This document shows, piece after piece, positions 1 through 6,528 of a stretch of 12,628 nt of DNA. The first letter of the stretch is position 1. Every line of letters begins with the position of its first letter. The notes under the pieces are model-generated. The model was not told the DNA's origin. It did not search any database and saw nothing but the letters and a program-made list of their open reading frames with translations. A program made the translations under genes and the position numbers. The stretch covers positions 1-12,628 of the forward strand of contig JASHQP010000220.1 of the NCBI GenBank assembly GCA_030039095.1. The letters run 5' to 3'. Origin of the DNA: Streptosporangiaceae bacterium. GTDB taxonomy: Bacteria; Actinomycetota; Actinomycetes; Streptosporangiales; Streptosporangiaceae.

Positions 1-263
1 GCGAGCGGGCGCAAGCCCGGGCGCCCCGGCGGGCCGGGCCCGCCGTCCTGGCCGTAGGCGGCGGGAGGCGCGGCCCGCCGCCACGGTGGGTCATCCCCGC
101 CGTCGTCGGGCCAGTCGTCGGGCCAGTCGGGATCCCGCTCGTCCTCGGCGCCGTCGTCGGGCCAGCCGGGGTCCGGCTCATCCGCCGAGTCCTCCGGCCA
201 GCCCTCATCGGCCAGCGACGCGGCGTCGTGCAGTTCCACAGGACCTGAAGTCTCGGGCGACAT
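1..263 (-). CDS. Acidic Trp-Pro-Asp-Asp-repeat protein, N-terminal part (runs off left edge)
   Basis: A minus-strand reading frame starts at ATG 263-261 and stays open to the window edge (87 codons). The start is well supported: AGGAGG at 278-273 lies 9 bases upstream. The product begins MSPETSGPVELHDAASLADE and then enters a degenerate tandem stretch at about residues 20-56, with units GWPEDSADEPDP, GWPDDGAEDERDP, DWPDD and WPDDGGDDPPW. It is strongly acidic, rich in Asp, Pro and Trp, and followed by an Ala/Pro/Gly-rich basic segment. No transmembrane helix, signal peptide or catalytic motif is visible, so this looks like a disordered N-terminal tail of a longer protein whose folded part lies outside the window. 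I do not recognise the family. The real-gene call rests on the Shine-Dalgarno sequence, the open frame and the non-random repeat. It is divergent from the ABC exporter genes. Confidence 0.72.
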   Translation of the reverse strand, partial: MSPETSGPVELHDAASLADEGWPEDSADEPDPGWPDDGAEDERDPDWPDDWPDDGGDDPPWRRAAPPAAYGQDGGPGPPGRPGLRPL

Positions 264-428
264 CGGTGCTCGCCTCCTCTTGGCGATCGTCAATCCCAGC
301 CGGGCTGCCCGCCGCGACCAGGGTTTCTCACCTCCGGTTGCGCCGGGGTAACAGCGTCGCCGGGCGCGGACCTGGGGTCCGAAGTCGTGTAACCGCCGCG
401 AAACCGGGGCCTCCGTAGAACGGGATCT

Positions 429-461
429 GCACCGGCCGGCCGGCACTGGCCGGCCCGGTGC
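429..461 (+). repeat. Strong GC-rich stem-loop in the ABC exporter leader
   Basis: Bases 429-441 (GCACCGGCCGGCC) pair with 448-461, leaving a six-base loop (442-447) and one unpaired base on the 3' side. The stem is 13 pairs, almost all GC. It lies 69 bases before the permease start and has no T-run after it, so it is not a classic terminator. If transcribed it could act as an attenuator or mRNA-stability element; that is inference. Confidence 0.5.
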
Positions 462-482
462 GCCAGCCCGGGGGTTCCGGCC

Positions 483-501
483 GGGGGCGGGCCGGGCGGG
501 G
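483..501 (+). promoter_or_regulatory. G-quadruplex motif just upstream of the permease ribosome binding site
   Basis: Four G-runs of 5, 3, 3 and 4 bases are separated by loops of 1, 2 and 1 bases on the coding strand, which fits the standard G-quadruplex pattern with very short loops. It ends 19 bases before the AGGAG of the permease gene. In RNA it could hinder ribosome access; as DNA it could affect transcription. High-GC genomes produce such motifs by chance, so function is not shown. Confidence 0.45.
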
Positions 502-520
502 CAGACCTTTCATCGCTGAT

Positions 521-525
521 AGGAG
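521..525 (+). promoter_or_regulatory. Ribosome binding site deciding the permease start
   Basis: AGGAG at 521-525 precedes ATG at 530 with a four-base spacer. An in-frame upstream ATG at 458 lies inside the GC-rich leader hairpin and would add 24 Gly/Arg-rich residues unlike a permease N-terminus. The site therefore favours 530. Confidence 0.7.
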
Positions 526-529
526 AGAG

Positions 530-1984
530 ATGTTCTTCGCGACTTACCTGCGGCGCGAGTTGCGCCGCCGAATGCGCCAGGCGATCTTCGTCGCATTGGG
601 CCTCGCGGTGGGGATCGGCCTGGTCGTCACCGTCATCTCGGCGTCGGCCGGGGTGAGGAAGGCCGAGTCGAGCGTGCTGGCCTCGCTGTACGGGGTGGGC
701 ACCGACGTCACCGTGACCGGCCCGGCGCCGAGCTTCAAGGCGCCCCCGTCGGCCAAGCAGGGGTCTACGGGCGGTGGCACCCAGATTCAGATCACTCCCA
801 GCGGCGCCCAGGTCTGCGTCAACGGCAAGTGCGAGAACGCCGCGGGCAAGACCATCCAGAACCTGGCGCCGGAGTACTCGCCGATGAAGTCGGCGGACGT
901 GGCCGACGTTGCCAGGCTGCACGACGTGGCGGCCGCGGCTGGCGGGCTCCTGATCACGGACAACACGGTCACGATCCCGAAGAACTTCGGCTCCGGTGAC
1001 TCGCAACCGCCGACGCCGAATTCGCTCAGCGTCGACGGCGTGGACACGTCGCACCTGACGCTCGGCCCGCTCAGTTCCGGGACGATCACCTCCGGCCACT
1101 CGTTCACCGCCGCCGACGCGGACTCCGACGTCGCCGTCGTGGACTCCGGCTACGCGACCAGCAACGACCTGAAGGTCGGCTCGGTCGTCACGATCGACAA
1201 CGTGAAGTTCACGGTCATCGGCATCGTCCGGCAGTCGCAGGCGAGCAGCCCCAACGACATCTACCTCCCGCTGGAGCGAGCGCAGGCGCTGAAGACCGGC
1301 GGTTCCGCCGAGACCGGCGAGGTGAACATGATCTACGTGACGGCGGCCAGCGCCGCCGACATCGCCACGGTGCAGCACGAGATCGCCAAGCTCCTCCCGC
1401 ACGCCACCGTGACCACCGCGGCCAGCCTGGCCAGCGAGGTGACCGGGTCGGTCGCGAACGCCGCCAAGCTGGCGAACGATCTCGGCAAGTGGCTGGCGAT
1501 CCTCGTGCTGATCGCCGCGTTCGCCGTGGCCAGCCTGCTGACGATGTCGGCGGTCGCCCGGCGTGGCGCCGAGTTCGGCACGCTCAAGGCGATCGGCTGG
1601 CGGACCCGTCGCATCGTCACCCAGGTGCTCGGGGAGTCCGTGGTCATGGGCGTCATCGGCGCCGCGGTCGGCGTCGGCCTCGGGTTCGCGGGCGCGGCGA
1701 TCATCGCCAAGATCGCGCCGAAGCTGTCCGCCACGGTCCCGTCGTCCAGCGGGGCCGGCCCCAACTCGTTCCAGTCGTCGTCCGGCTCCGGGGGCGTCGT
1801 GCATTCCATCGTCCCCGGCGGGTCGTCGCACGTCCTGGCCGTGCCGCTGCACCCGTCCATCACCGGCGGCGTGATCGCGCTGGCGGTGCTGCTCGCCGTG
1901 GTCGGCGGGCTGCTGGCCGGGTCGTTCGGAAGCTGGCGGATCGCCAGGCTGCGGCCCGTGGACGCGCTGTCGCAGGTCGCCTGA
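530..1984 (+). CDS. ABC transporter permease, MacB/FtsX type
   Basis: This is the membrane subunit of a MacB/LolE-like ABC exporter that acts with the ATPase encoded 39 bases downstream. From ATG 530 the protein has 484 residues. TM1 is at about 18-40 (AIFVALGLAVGIGLVVTVIS), followed by a large extracytoplasmic MacB_PCD-like domain (about 41-318). TM2 (about 320-343), TM3 (about 372-397) and TM4 (about 448-470) form the FtsX domain. The short cytoplasmic loop after TM2 carries the family-typical RRGAEFGTLKAIGWRTRRI. The outer domain holds a CVNGKC pair (C96, C101) that could form a disulfide. The TM3-TM4 loop is enlarged and Ser/Gly-rich (about 403-440). In this family the subunits use ATP hydrolysis to drive export or extrusion from the outer membrane leaflet. 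The substrate cannot be read from the sequence, though peptide, lipid or drug are all possible. Confidence 0.9.
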   Translation: MFFATYLRRELRRRMRQAIFVALGLAVGIGLVVTVISASAGVRKAESSVLASLYGVGTDVTVTGPAPSFKAPPSAKQGSTGGGTQIQITPSGAQVCVNGKCENAAGKTIQNLAPEYSPMKSADVADVARLHDVAAAAGGLLITDNTVTIPKNFGSGDSQPPTPNSLSVDGVDTSHLTLGPLSSGTITSGHSFTAADADSDVAVVDSGYATSNDLKVGSVVTIDNVKFTVIGIVRQSQASSPNDIYLPLERAQALKTGGSAETGEVNMIYVTAASAADIATVQHEIAKLLPHATVTTAASLASEVTGSVANAAKLANDLGKWLAILVLIAAFAVASLLTMSAVARRGAEFGTLKAIGWRTRRIVTQVLGESVVMGVIGAAVGVGLGFAGAAIIAKIAPKLSATVPSSSGAGPNSFQSSSGSGGVVHSIVPGGSSHVLAVPLHPSITGGVIALAVLLAVVGGLLAGSFGSWRIARLRPVDALSQVA

Positions 1985-2023
1985 CCCACACCGGCACAAT
2001 CCTTCACGAACAGGAGAACACTC

Positions 2024-2758
2024 GTGTACAAGCTGACCGGGGTTACCAAGCTCTACCAGAAGGGCCGGCGTACCGTCCCCGCGGTCCGCGACCTGGACCT
2101 GGTGATCGACGACGGCGAGTGGCTCGCCGTGCAGGGCCGCACCGGCCACGGCAAATCCACGCTGCTGAACCTGCTCGGCGGGCTGGACCGGCCCACCGAG
2201 GGAACCATCGAACTCGACGGCACCGACCTGGGCGCGCTGCGCGAAACGCAGCTCACCGCGCTGCGCGCCGAGAAGATCGGGTTCATCTTCCAGACCTTCA
2301 ACCTCATCCCCACGCTGTCCGCGGCCGAGAACGTCGAGGCCGCCCTCATCCCGCTCGGGGTCGGCCACGCCGACCGGCGGGCCCGCGTCGCCGCCGCGCT
2401 GGACTCCGTCGGCCTGGGCGACCGCGCCGCGCACCTGCCCTCGGAGATGTCCGGCGGGCAGCAGCAGCGCACCGCTATCGCTCGTGCACTGGTCAAGGAG
2501 CCAAAGGTGCTGCTCGCCGACGAGCCCACCGGCAACCTGGACGAGGACACCCGCGACGAGATCATCGGCCTGCTGGAGCACCTGTGGCGCGAACGCGGGC
2601 TCACCCTCGTCCTGGTCACCCACGACACCAGCCTTGCCCGCCAGGCACAGCGCGTCGGCGTCATGAGCAAGGGCCGCCTCACGATCAGGCAGGACAACCG
2701 GCCTGCCCCGGATACGGAAACCCACTCGGTCACCGCCAGCCACGACCCGGTTCCGTGA
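2024..2758 (+). CDS. ABC transporter ATP-binding protein, MacB/LolD type
   Basis: This is the cytoplasmic ATPase partner of the preceding permease, 244 residues. GTG at 2024 is the start, with AGGAG at 2012-2016 seven bases upstream. All nucleotide-binding motifs are present: Walker A GRTGHGKST (38-46), Q-loop Q90 in FIFQTFNLIPT, signature MSGGQ (142-146, Met for the usual Leu), Walker B VLLADEPT (162-169, with E167 as the likely catalytic glutamate), D-loop NLD (171-173) and H-loop H200 in VTHD. Length and the pattern ENVEAALIPLGV after the Q-loop fit the LolD/MacB/FtsE-type ATPases. The 39-base gap and shared strand indicate one operon with the permease. No separate adaptor or outer-membrane gene is nearby, as expected for a Gram-positive MacB-like exporter. 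The C-terminal tail beyond residue 225 is polar and probably disordered. Confidence 0.93.
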   Translation: MYKLTGVTKLYQKGRRTVPAVRDLDLVIDDGEWLAVQGRTGHGKSTLLNLLGGLDRPTEGTIELDGTDLGALRETQLTALRAEKIGFIFQTFNLIPTLSAAENVEAALIPLGVGHADRRARVAAALDSVGLGDRAAHLPSEMSGGQQQRTAIARALVKEPKVLLADEPTGNLDEDTRDEIIGLLEHLWRERGLTLVLVTHDTSLARQAQRVGVMSKGRLTIRQDNRPAPDTETHSVTASHDPVP

Positions 2759-2802
2759 ACACCCCGCCCCCGGGCATCCACGCGTCCCGCGCCCGCGGCA
2801 AT

Positions 2803-2832
2803 TTGATAAGGAGAGGCTTATCAGTCTAGACT
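2803..2832 (+). promoter_or_regulatory. Candidate sigma70-type promoter for the MarR/MFS operon, leaderless
   Basis: TTGATA (2803-2808, five of six -35 bases) is followed by an 18-base spacer and TAGACT (2827-2832, fitting TANNNT). The -10 box ends seven bases before the A of the MarR ATG at 2840, so transcription would begin at or next to the start codon. No Shine-Dalgarno sequence stands at a usable distance, since AAGGAG at 2808-2813 is 26 bases away. Both facts fit a leaderless mRNA, common in actinomycetes. Confidence 0.55.
2804..2832. promoter_or_regulatory. Paired dyads overlapping the MarR promoter (probable MarR operator)
   Basis: TGATAAG (2804-2810) and CTTATCA (2817-2823) form a perfect 7-base inverted repeat around a 6-base spacer. 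It shares base 2823 with a second perfect 10-base palindrome, AGTCTAGACT (2823-2832). Together they cover the -35, spacer and -10 of the candidate promoter. MarR regulators usually bind such dyads in their own promoters, so binding of the adjacent MarR here is the natural inference. Confidence 0.6.
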
Positions 2833-2839
2833 TACTAAT

Positions 2840-3277
2840 ATGACGCCCGGACCGGATGTGAACGAGGTCGCCGGGGCGCTCCGGGTCAGCATCGGCCTGC
2901 TGTGGCGGCGGCTGCGCCAGACGCGGCCCGACGGCGAGCTCACGCTGCCCGAGAGCTCCGCGCTGACGCGGCTCGACCGCGGTGGTCCCGCGACGGCGAG
3001 CGCACTCGCGAAGCTGGAGCAGATCAGCCCGCAGTCGATCGGGGCGACGCTCGGCGCGCTCGAGGCGAAGGGCCTGGTCGAGCGGCGCCCCGACCCCGAT
3101 GACGGCAGGCGGGCCGTGCTCTCGGTCACCGAGGCCGGGTTGCGGCTGCTGCGGGACAAGCGGAACGCGCGCACCGAGCAACTCGCGAGGGCCCTCTCGG
3201 CCGGCTTCACGCCAGCGGAGATCCGGCTGCTGGCAGCGGCGGCGCCGCTGCTCGAGCGGCTGGCCGAGAGCATCTGA
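2840..3277 (+). CDS. MarR-family transcriptional regulator
   Basis: A 145-residue winged-helix regulator of typical MarR length. The DNA-binding part runs from about residue 35 to 95: a helix-turn-helix around 53-76 (ASALAKLEQISPQSIGATL) and a wing with the family signature DPDDGRR (85-91). Helices at both ends would form the dimer interface that holds the ligand pocket. The start at 2840 is chosen because the candidate promoter places transcription there and no Shine-Dalgarno precedes it. The stop codon overlaps the ATG of the MFS gene by one base (TGATG), so the exporter is probably translationally coupled. The usual logic of such pairs is that MarR represses its own operon and a small phenolic or drug-like ligand releases it, inducing the exporter. 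The ligand is not known. Confidence 0.92.
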   Translation: MTPGPDVNEVAGALRVSIGLLWRRLRQTRPDGELTLPESSALTRLDRGGPATASALAKLEQISPQSIGATLGALEAKGLVERRPDPDDGRRAVLSVTEAGLRLLRDKRNARTEQLARALSAGFTPAEIRLLAAAAPLLERLAESI

Positions 3278-5037
3278 TGGCGGTGGCGGGGGCGAGCAAA
3301 CACCAGGACCGCTACAAGTGGGTGGCGCTGGCGAACACGACAGCCGGCATGTTCATGGCCACCGTCGACGGGTCGATCGTCATCATCGCGCTGCCAGCGA
3401 TCTTCCGCGGCATCCACCTGGATCCGCTGGCACCGGGCAACATCGCCTACCTGCTCTGGATGATCATGGGGTACCGGCTGGTCCAGGCCGTGCTCGTGGT
3501 CACCCTGGGCCGCCTCGGCGACATCTACGGCCGCGTCAAGATCTACAACGCCGGGTTCGTGGTCTTCACGGCGGCCTCGGTGCTGCTCTCGTTCGACCCG
3601 TACACCGGCGGGCGCGGCGCGCTGTGGCTGATCGGCTGGCGGGTGCTGCAGGCCGTCGGCGGGTCCATGCTCATGGCCAACTCGGCCGCGATCCTGACCG
3701 ACGCCTTCCCCGCCGAGCAGCGGGGGTTCGCGCTCGGGACCAACCAGATCGCCGGCCTGGCCGGCCAGTTCATCGGCCTGGTCGCCGGGGGCCTGCTGGC
3801 CGCGTGGGACTGGCGCGCGGTTTTCTGGATCAACGTGCCCGTCGGGATCTACGGGACGCTGTGGGCCTACTGGAAGCTGCGCGACAACGGAGAGCGGCAC
3901 CGGGCCCGCATCGACTGGTGGGGAAACATCACGTTCGCCATCGGACTGGGCGCGGTCCTGATCGGCATCACCGACGGCATCCAGCCCTACGGGCACGACA
4001 GCATGGGCTGGGCGAACCCGGTGGTCATCGCGCTGATCGGCGGGGGCACGGCGCTGCTGGCGGCGTTCGCCGTCATCGAGACCAAGATCGCCGACCCGAT
4101 GTTCCACATCGCGCTGTTCCGCATCCGGGCGTTCACGGCCGGGAGCATCGCCGGCCTGCTGACCGCGATCGCGCGGGGCGGGCTGCAGTTCATGCTGATC
4201 ATCTGGCTGCAGGGGATCTGGCTGCCGCTGCACGGCTACGCCTACAGCGACACGCCGCTGTGGGCCGGCATCTACCTGCTGCCGCTGACCAGCGGCTTCC
4301 TCATCGCGGGCCCGACCTCGGGGATCCTGTCCGACCGCTTCGGCTCCCGCGGCATCGCCAGCGCGGGGATGGCCGTGTTCGGCGGCAGCTTCATCGGCCT
4401 GATGCTGCTGCCCGTCGACTTCCCTTACTGGGCGTTCGCGCTGCTCATCGCCGCGAACGGGATCGGCAGCGGGATGTTCGCATCGCCCAACTCCTCCTCG
4501 ATCATGGGCAGCGTCCCGGCCCGGCACCGCGGCGCCGCGTCCGGGATGCGGTCGACGTTCCAGAACTCCGGTACCGCGCTGTCGATCGGCGTGTTCTTCT
4601 CGCTCATGATCGCCGGGCTGGCCAGCACCCTGCCGACGACGCTGACCACCGGCCTGCAGCGCCACGGCGTGCCGCTGCACGTCGCGCACCAGATCGGCAC
4701 GCTGCCGCCGGTCTCCTCGCTGTTCGCGTCCGTCCTGGGCGTGAACCCGATCGGGCACCTGCTGTCGTCGATGGGGGAACTGTCCAAGCTGCCGGCCGCG
4801 AGCCAGCGGACCCTCACCGGCAGGGCGTTCTTCCCCGACCTGATCTCCGGGCCGTTCCACCACGGCCTGGTGATCGTGTTCGCCGTCGCCGCAGGCCTGG
4901 CCGCGCTCGCGGGCCTCGCGTCGCTCCTGCGCGGGGGCCGTTACGTGGACGCCGGGGCCCCGGCGCAGCCCCCGGAGCCGATTCCCGAGCCACACCACAC
5001 CGCGCCACCGGCGAACCGTTCCGGCCCATCGAATTGA
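3277..5037 (+). CDS. MFS transporter, DHA2 family (14-helix drug:H+ antiporter type)
   Basis: A 586-residue proton-driven exporter of the EmrB/QacA-like DHA2 group. TM1 carries the D1-type motif with D31 (ATVDGSIVIIALPAI). Motif A GRLGDIYGRVK is at 78-88, the motif B arginine R122 lies in GWRVLQAVGGSML, and DWRAVFWINVPVG (178-190) is typical of the family after TM5. The antiporter motif C region reads GQFIGLVAGG (163-172), in which the usual GPxxGG has Leu instead of Pro. The protein is longer than many DHA2 members because of a large hydrophilic loop before the last helix (about residues 450-530), and it ends in a Pro-rich tail. The final helix is about VIVFAVAAGLAALAGLASLL. It overlaps the MarR gene by one base, so it is probably the regulated target. 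Multidrug or metabolite efflux is likely; the substrate is unknown. Confidence 0.92.
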   Translation: MAVAGASKHQDRYKWVALANTTAGMFMATVDGSIVIIALPAIFRGIHLDPLAPGNIAYLLWMIMGYRLVQAVLVVTLGRLGDIYGRVKIYNAGFVVFTAASVLLSFDPYTGGRGALWLIGWRVLQAVGGSMLMANSAAILTDAFPAEQRGFALGTNQIAGLAGQFIGLVAGGLLAAWDWRAVFWINVPVGIYGTLWAYWKLRDNGERHRARIDWWGNITFAIGLGAVLIGITDGIQPYGHDSMGWANPVVIALIGGGTALLAAFAVIETKIADPMFHIALFRIRAFTAGSIAGLLTAIARGGLQFMLIIWLQGIWLPLHGYAYSDTPLWAGIYLLPLTSGFLIAGPTSGILSDRFGSRGIASAGMAVFGGSFIGLMLLPVDFPYWAFALLIAANGIGSGMFASPNSSSIMGSVPARHRGAASGMRSTFQNSGTALSIGVFFSLMIAGLASTLPTTLTTGLQRHGVPLHVAHQIGTLPPVSSLFASVLGVNPIGHLLSSMGELSKLPAASQRTLTGRAFFPDLISGPFHHGLVIVFAVAAGLAALAGLASLLRGGRYVDAGAPAQPPEPIPEPHHTAPPANRSGPSN

Positions 5038-5058
5038 GCTGTTTTGGGCGGCAAGAGC

Positions 5059-5080
5059 ATGGCCCAGTCGGGCCATTTAT
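5059..5080 (+). terminator. Candidate hairpin terminator after the MFS gene
   Basis: ATGGCCC (5059-5065) and GGGCCAT (5070-5076) form a perfect 7-pair stem with the four-base loop AGTC, followed by TTTAT. It sits 22 bases after the MFS stop. The T-run is short, so it would be a weak intrinsic terminator, as is common in actinomycetes. Confidence 0.5.
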
Positions 5081-5208
5081 CGGCCATTCACCGGACAGAT
5101 GCTCCAGGGCCCGCTAGCGTCGCAGAGGTCAGGCGCTCCGCGGCTCGTTTCCGCCCCTGCCCCCGGCTGACACCATGCGCCGTTCTTCGGTGAGCGCACC
5201 CCCCCTAC

Positions 5209-5216
5209 GGGGAAGG
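5209..5216 (+). promoter_or_regulatory. Ribosome binding site deciding the NlpC/P60 start
   Basis: GGGGAAGG (5209-5216) lies five bases before GTG 5222 but overlaps the alternative in-frame GTG at 5216. Normal spacing is possible only for 5222, which also gives a more typical signal peptide beginning MFGNHRK. Confidence 0.55.
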
Positions 5217-5221
5217 TGCCG

Positions 5222-5701
5222 GTGTTCGGCAACCATCGCAAACTCCTGTCCCTGTTCGTCGCGATCTTCGGGATCGCCCTGACGTTCACCGCCGGCCCGG
5301 CCTTCGCCGCGCCGGCTCATTCGGTTCAGGGCACCGCCGCCGCGCGGTCGGTGCTCCCGGCGCGGCTCCGCGCGTTCTACTGGGCCAGGACCCAGTACGG
5401 CAAGGCCTATGAATACGGCGGCACCGGGCCGAGCGGCTACGACTGTTCCGGCCTGGTCATGGAGGCGTACAAGCACGCCGGGATCAAACTGCCGCGCACC
5501 ACGGGAGGCATGCTGGCGAGCAAGCTCCTGGTCCAGGTCAGCCGCCCGCAAAAGGGTGATCTGGCGTTCTACGGCCCCGGGCACGTGGAACTGTACGCGC
5601 ACGGCGACTGGACCTTTGGCGCGCACGCCCCCGGGCAGATCGTCGGCTGGATCCAGTGGGGCCCGTGGTGGTACCCGACCGCCTTTTACCGGGTCCGCTG
5701 A
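5222..5701 (+). CDS. Secreted NlpC/P60-family peptidoglycan endopeptidase
   Basis: A 159-residue exported cysteine peptidase, probably cleaving peptide stems of cell-wall peptidoglycan. A Sec signal peptide covers residues 1-29: basic HRK, a hydrophobic core LLSLFVAIFGIALTF, and likely cleavage at AFA|AP. The rest is a single NlpC/P60 domain. The catalytic Cys75 is in YDCSGLVMEAYKHAG, the catalytic His121 in GDLAFYGPGHVELY, and the third polar residue is probably His135 in GAHAPG. YGGTGPSGYDCSG before the cysteine is highly typical. There is no coiled coil, SH3 or LysM domain, so this is a minimal stand-alone enzyme rather than an RipA-like multidomain one. The 184 bases before it hold no recognised promoter or riboswitch. 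The last 16 bases overlap the tail of the convergent membrane-protein gene. Confidence 0.88.
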   Translation: MFGNHRKLLSLFVAIFGIALTFTAGPAFAAPAHSVQGTAAARSVLPARLRAFYWARTQYGKAYEYGGTGPSGYDCSGLVMEAYKHAGIKLPRTTGGMLASKLLVQVSRPQKGDLAFYGPGHVELYAHGDWTFGAHAPGQIVGWIQWGPWWYPTAFYRVR

Positions 5702-6474
5702 CCGGGGCGTTCCTGGGAGGGCGCGCCCGCCACGAGGTCCCGCAGCCGGTTCCAGCGGGCCTGGTAGCGCGGGCCGTAACGCGCCGCGGCGCGCTCGGCA
5801 CGACGCGGCCGGCTGGTGTAGTTCCGTGCTGCCCACCAGGAGCCCGGCTTGGCCAGCCTGATGGCCCCCACCAGGGCCACGAAGCCGATGAACACGCCGG
5901 CGACGCCGGTCGCGACCTTGCCCTTGAGCAGGCATATCACGCTCAGGGCGAGGTCCACGGCAAGGAACCCGAGCGACGACCACCACGCCGCGGTGCCGGC
6001 CCGCCCGGAGAGGAAGCTGGTCCCGCCTATGAGCGCGCCGGTTATCACCAGCACGCAGAAGATCGCGTCGACGGACTGCCGCCCCTCGCTGGTCCAGTAG
6101 ACGTCCCTGAGGTGGAACCAGAGCGCGAACTCGTCGACGGTCAGCCCGACGCCCACGCCGAACACGGCGGCGGCGACGTCGAGTGCCACCCCGTGCGGCG
6201 TCGCCGACACCAGCACGATCCCCGTGCCGATGATGATCAGGATGCCGAAGACCTGGTGGTGAACGTGGGTGCCGCCGATCTGGACGTTGCCCAGGCCGAC
6301 GCCGCCGCCGCTCCCGGAGCGGATCAGCCTGGTCACGGTCCTCGTGATCAGGAACGTCACCAGTATCGCAAGGAACATCCACATCATCGGGCGCAGCGTC
6401 GTTGCGCCCGCGCCGACCGTGAAGGTGAACGCCGAACCGGAAGAGTGCACGGCGGAGTCGGCCCCGGCTCGCAC
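5686..6474 (-). CDS. Polytopic integral membrane protein of unknown function
   Basis: A 262-residue protein with about six hydrophobic helices: 31-50, 75-92, 97-120, 135-153, about 162-180 and about 187-205. An Arg-rich cytoplasmic tail follows. GTG 6474 is well supported, with GGAGG at 6484-6480 five bases upstream. Before TM2 there is THVHHQVFG (H70, H72, H73). TM3 ends in LTVDEFALWFHLRDVYW (D114, E115, H121, D124). This clustering of His and acidic residues at two helix ends could bind a metal, but I know no enzyme family to which it clearly belongs, so I assign no function. Actinomycete membrane proteins with similar HH and DEF motifs are, as I recall them, annotated only as hypothetical. 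It lies 54 bases after the dioxygenase gene on the same strand, so it may be the third gene of that operon. A TAGAAT box at 6513-6508 could give it a separate promoter, but no good -35 pairs with it. Confidence 0.82.
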   Translation of the reverse strand: MRAGADSAVHSSGSAFTFTVGAGATTLRPMMWMFLAILVTFLITRTVTRLIRSGSGGGVGLGNVQIGGTHVHHQVFGILIIIGTGIVLVSATPHGVALDVAAAVFGVGVGLTVDEFALWFHLRDVYWTSEGRQSVDAIFCVLVITGALIGGTSFLSGRAGTAAWWSSLGFLAVDLALSVICLLKGKVATGVAGVFIGFVALVGAIRLAKPGSWWAARNYTSRPRRAERAAARYGPRYQARWNRLRDLVAGAPSQERPGQRTR

Positions 6475-6528
6475 AACGTCCTCCCCCGTGTACCGTGCGC
6501 TGTCACGATTCTACGCGGCGTGTTCGCG

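Noticed and set aside
367..381. Dyad CGGACC-TGG-GGTCCG in the divergent region before the exporter
   Set aside because: A short six-pair dyad with no nearby promoter boxes; not distinguishable from background in GC-rich DNA.
2787..2804. Hairpin CCGC/GCGG followed by CAATTT as a terminator of the ABC operon
   Set aside because: The stem is only four pairs and the T-run is three bases, common by chance in this GC-rich sequence.
1489..2829. Plus-strand frame (446 codons) shifted relative to the permease and ATPase genes
   Set aside because: It is out of frame with two intact genes and yields Arg/Ala/Pro-rich sequence without domains.
290..3181. Very long minus-strand open frame (963 codons) across the ABC exporter and MarR genes
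   Set aside because: It lies opposite three well-supported genes, and its product is low-complexity Arg/Gly/Asp/Gln-rich sequence with no domain. Such frames are expected opposite high-GC coding sequence.
2821..5076. Minus-strand open frame (751 codons) opposite the MarR and MFS genes
   Set aside because: Same cause: composition is Gln/Asp/Arg-rich without motifs, and the plus strand carries complete, motif-bearing genes.
5081..5221. Possible cyclic-di-AMP (ydaO-type) riboswitch before the NlpC/P60 gene
   Set aside because: Such riboswitches occur before cell-wall hydrolase genes in actinomycetes, but I could not find the conserved core blocks here. A covariance-model search would settle it.
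5175..5285. Possible upstream small reading frame (ATG 5175) overlapping the NlpC/P60 start
   Set aside because: No Shine-Dalgarno before it, composition is that of a shifted frame of the signal-peptide region, and no link to regulation is visible.
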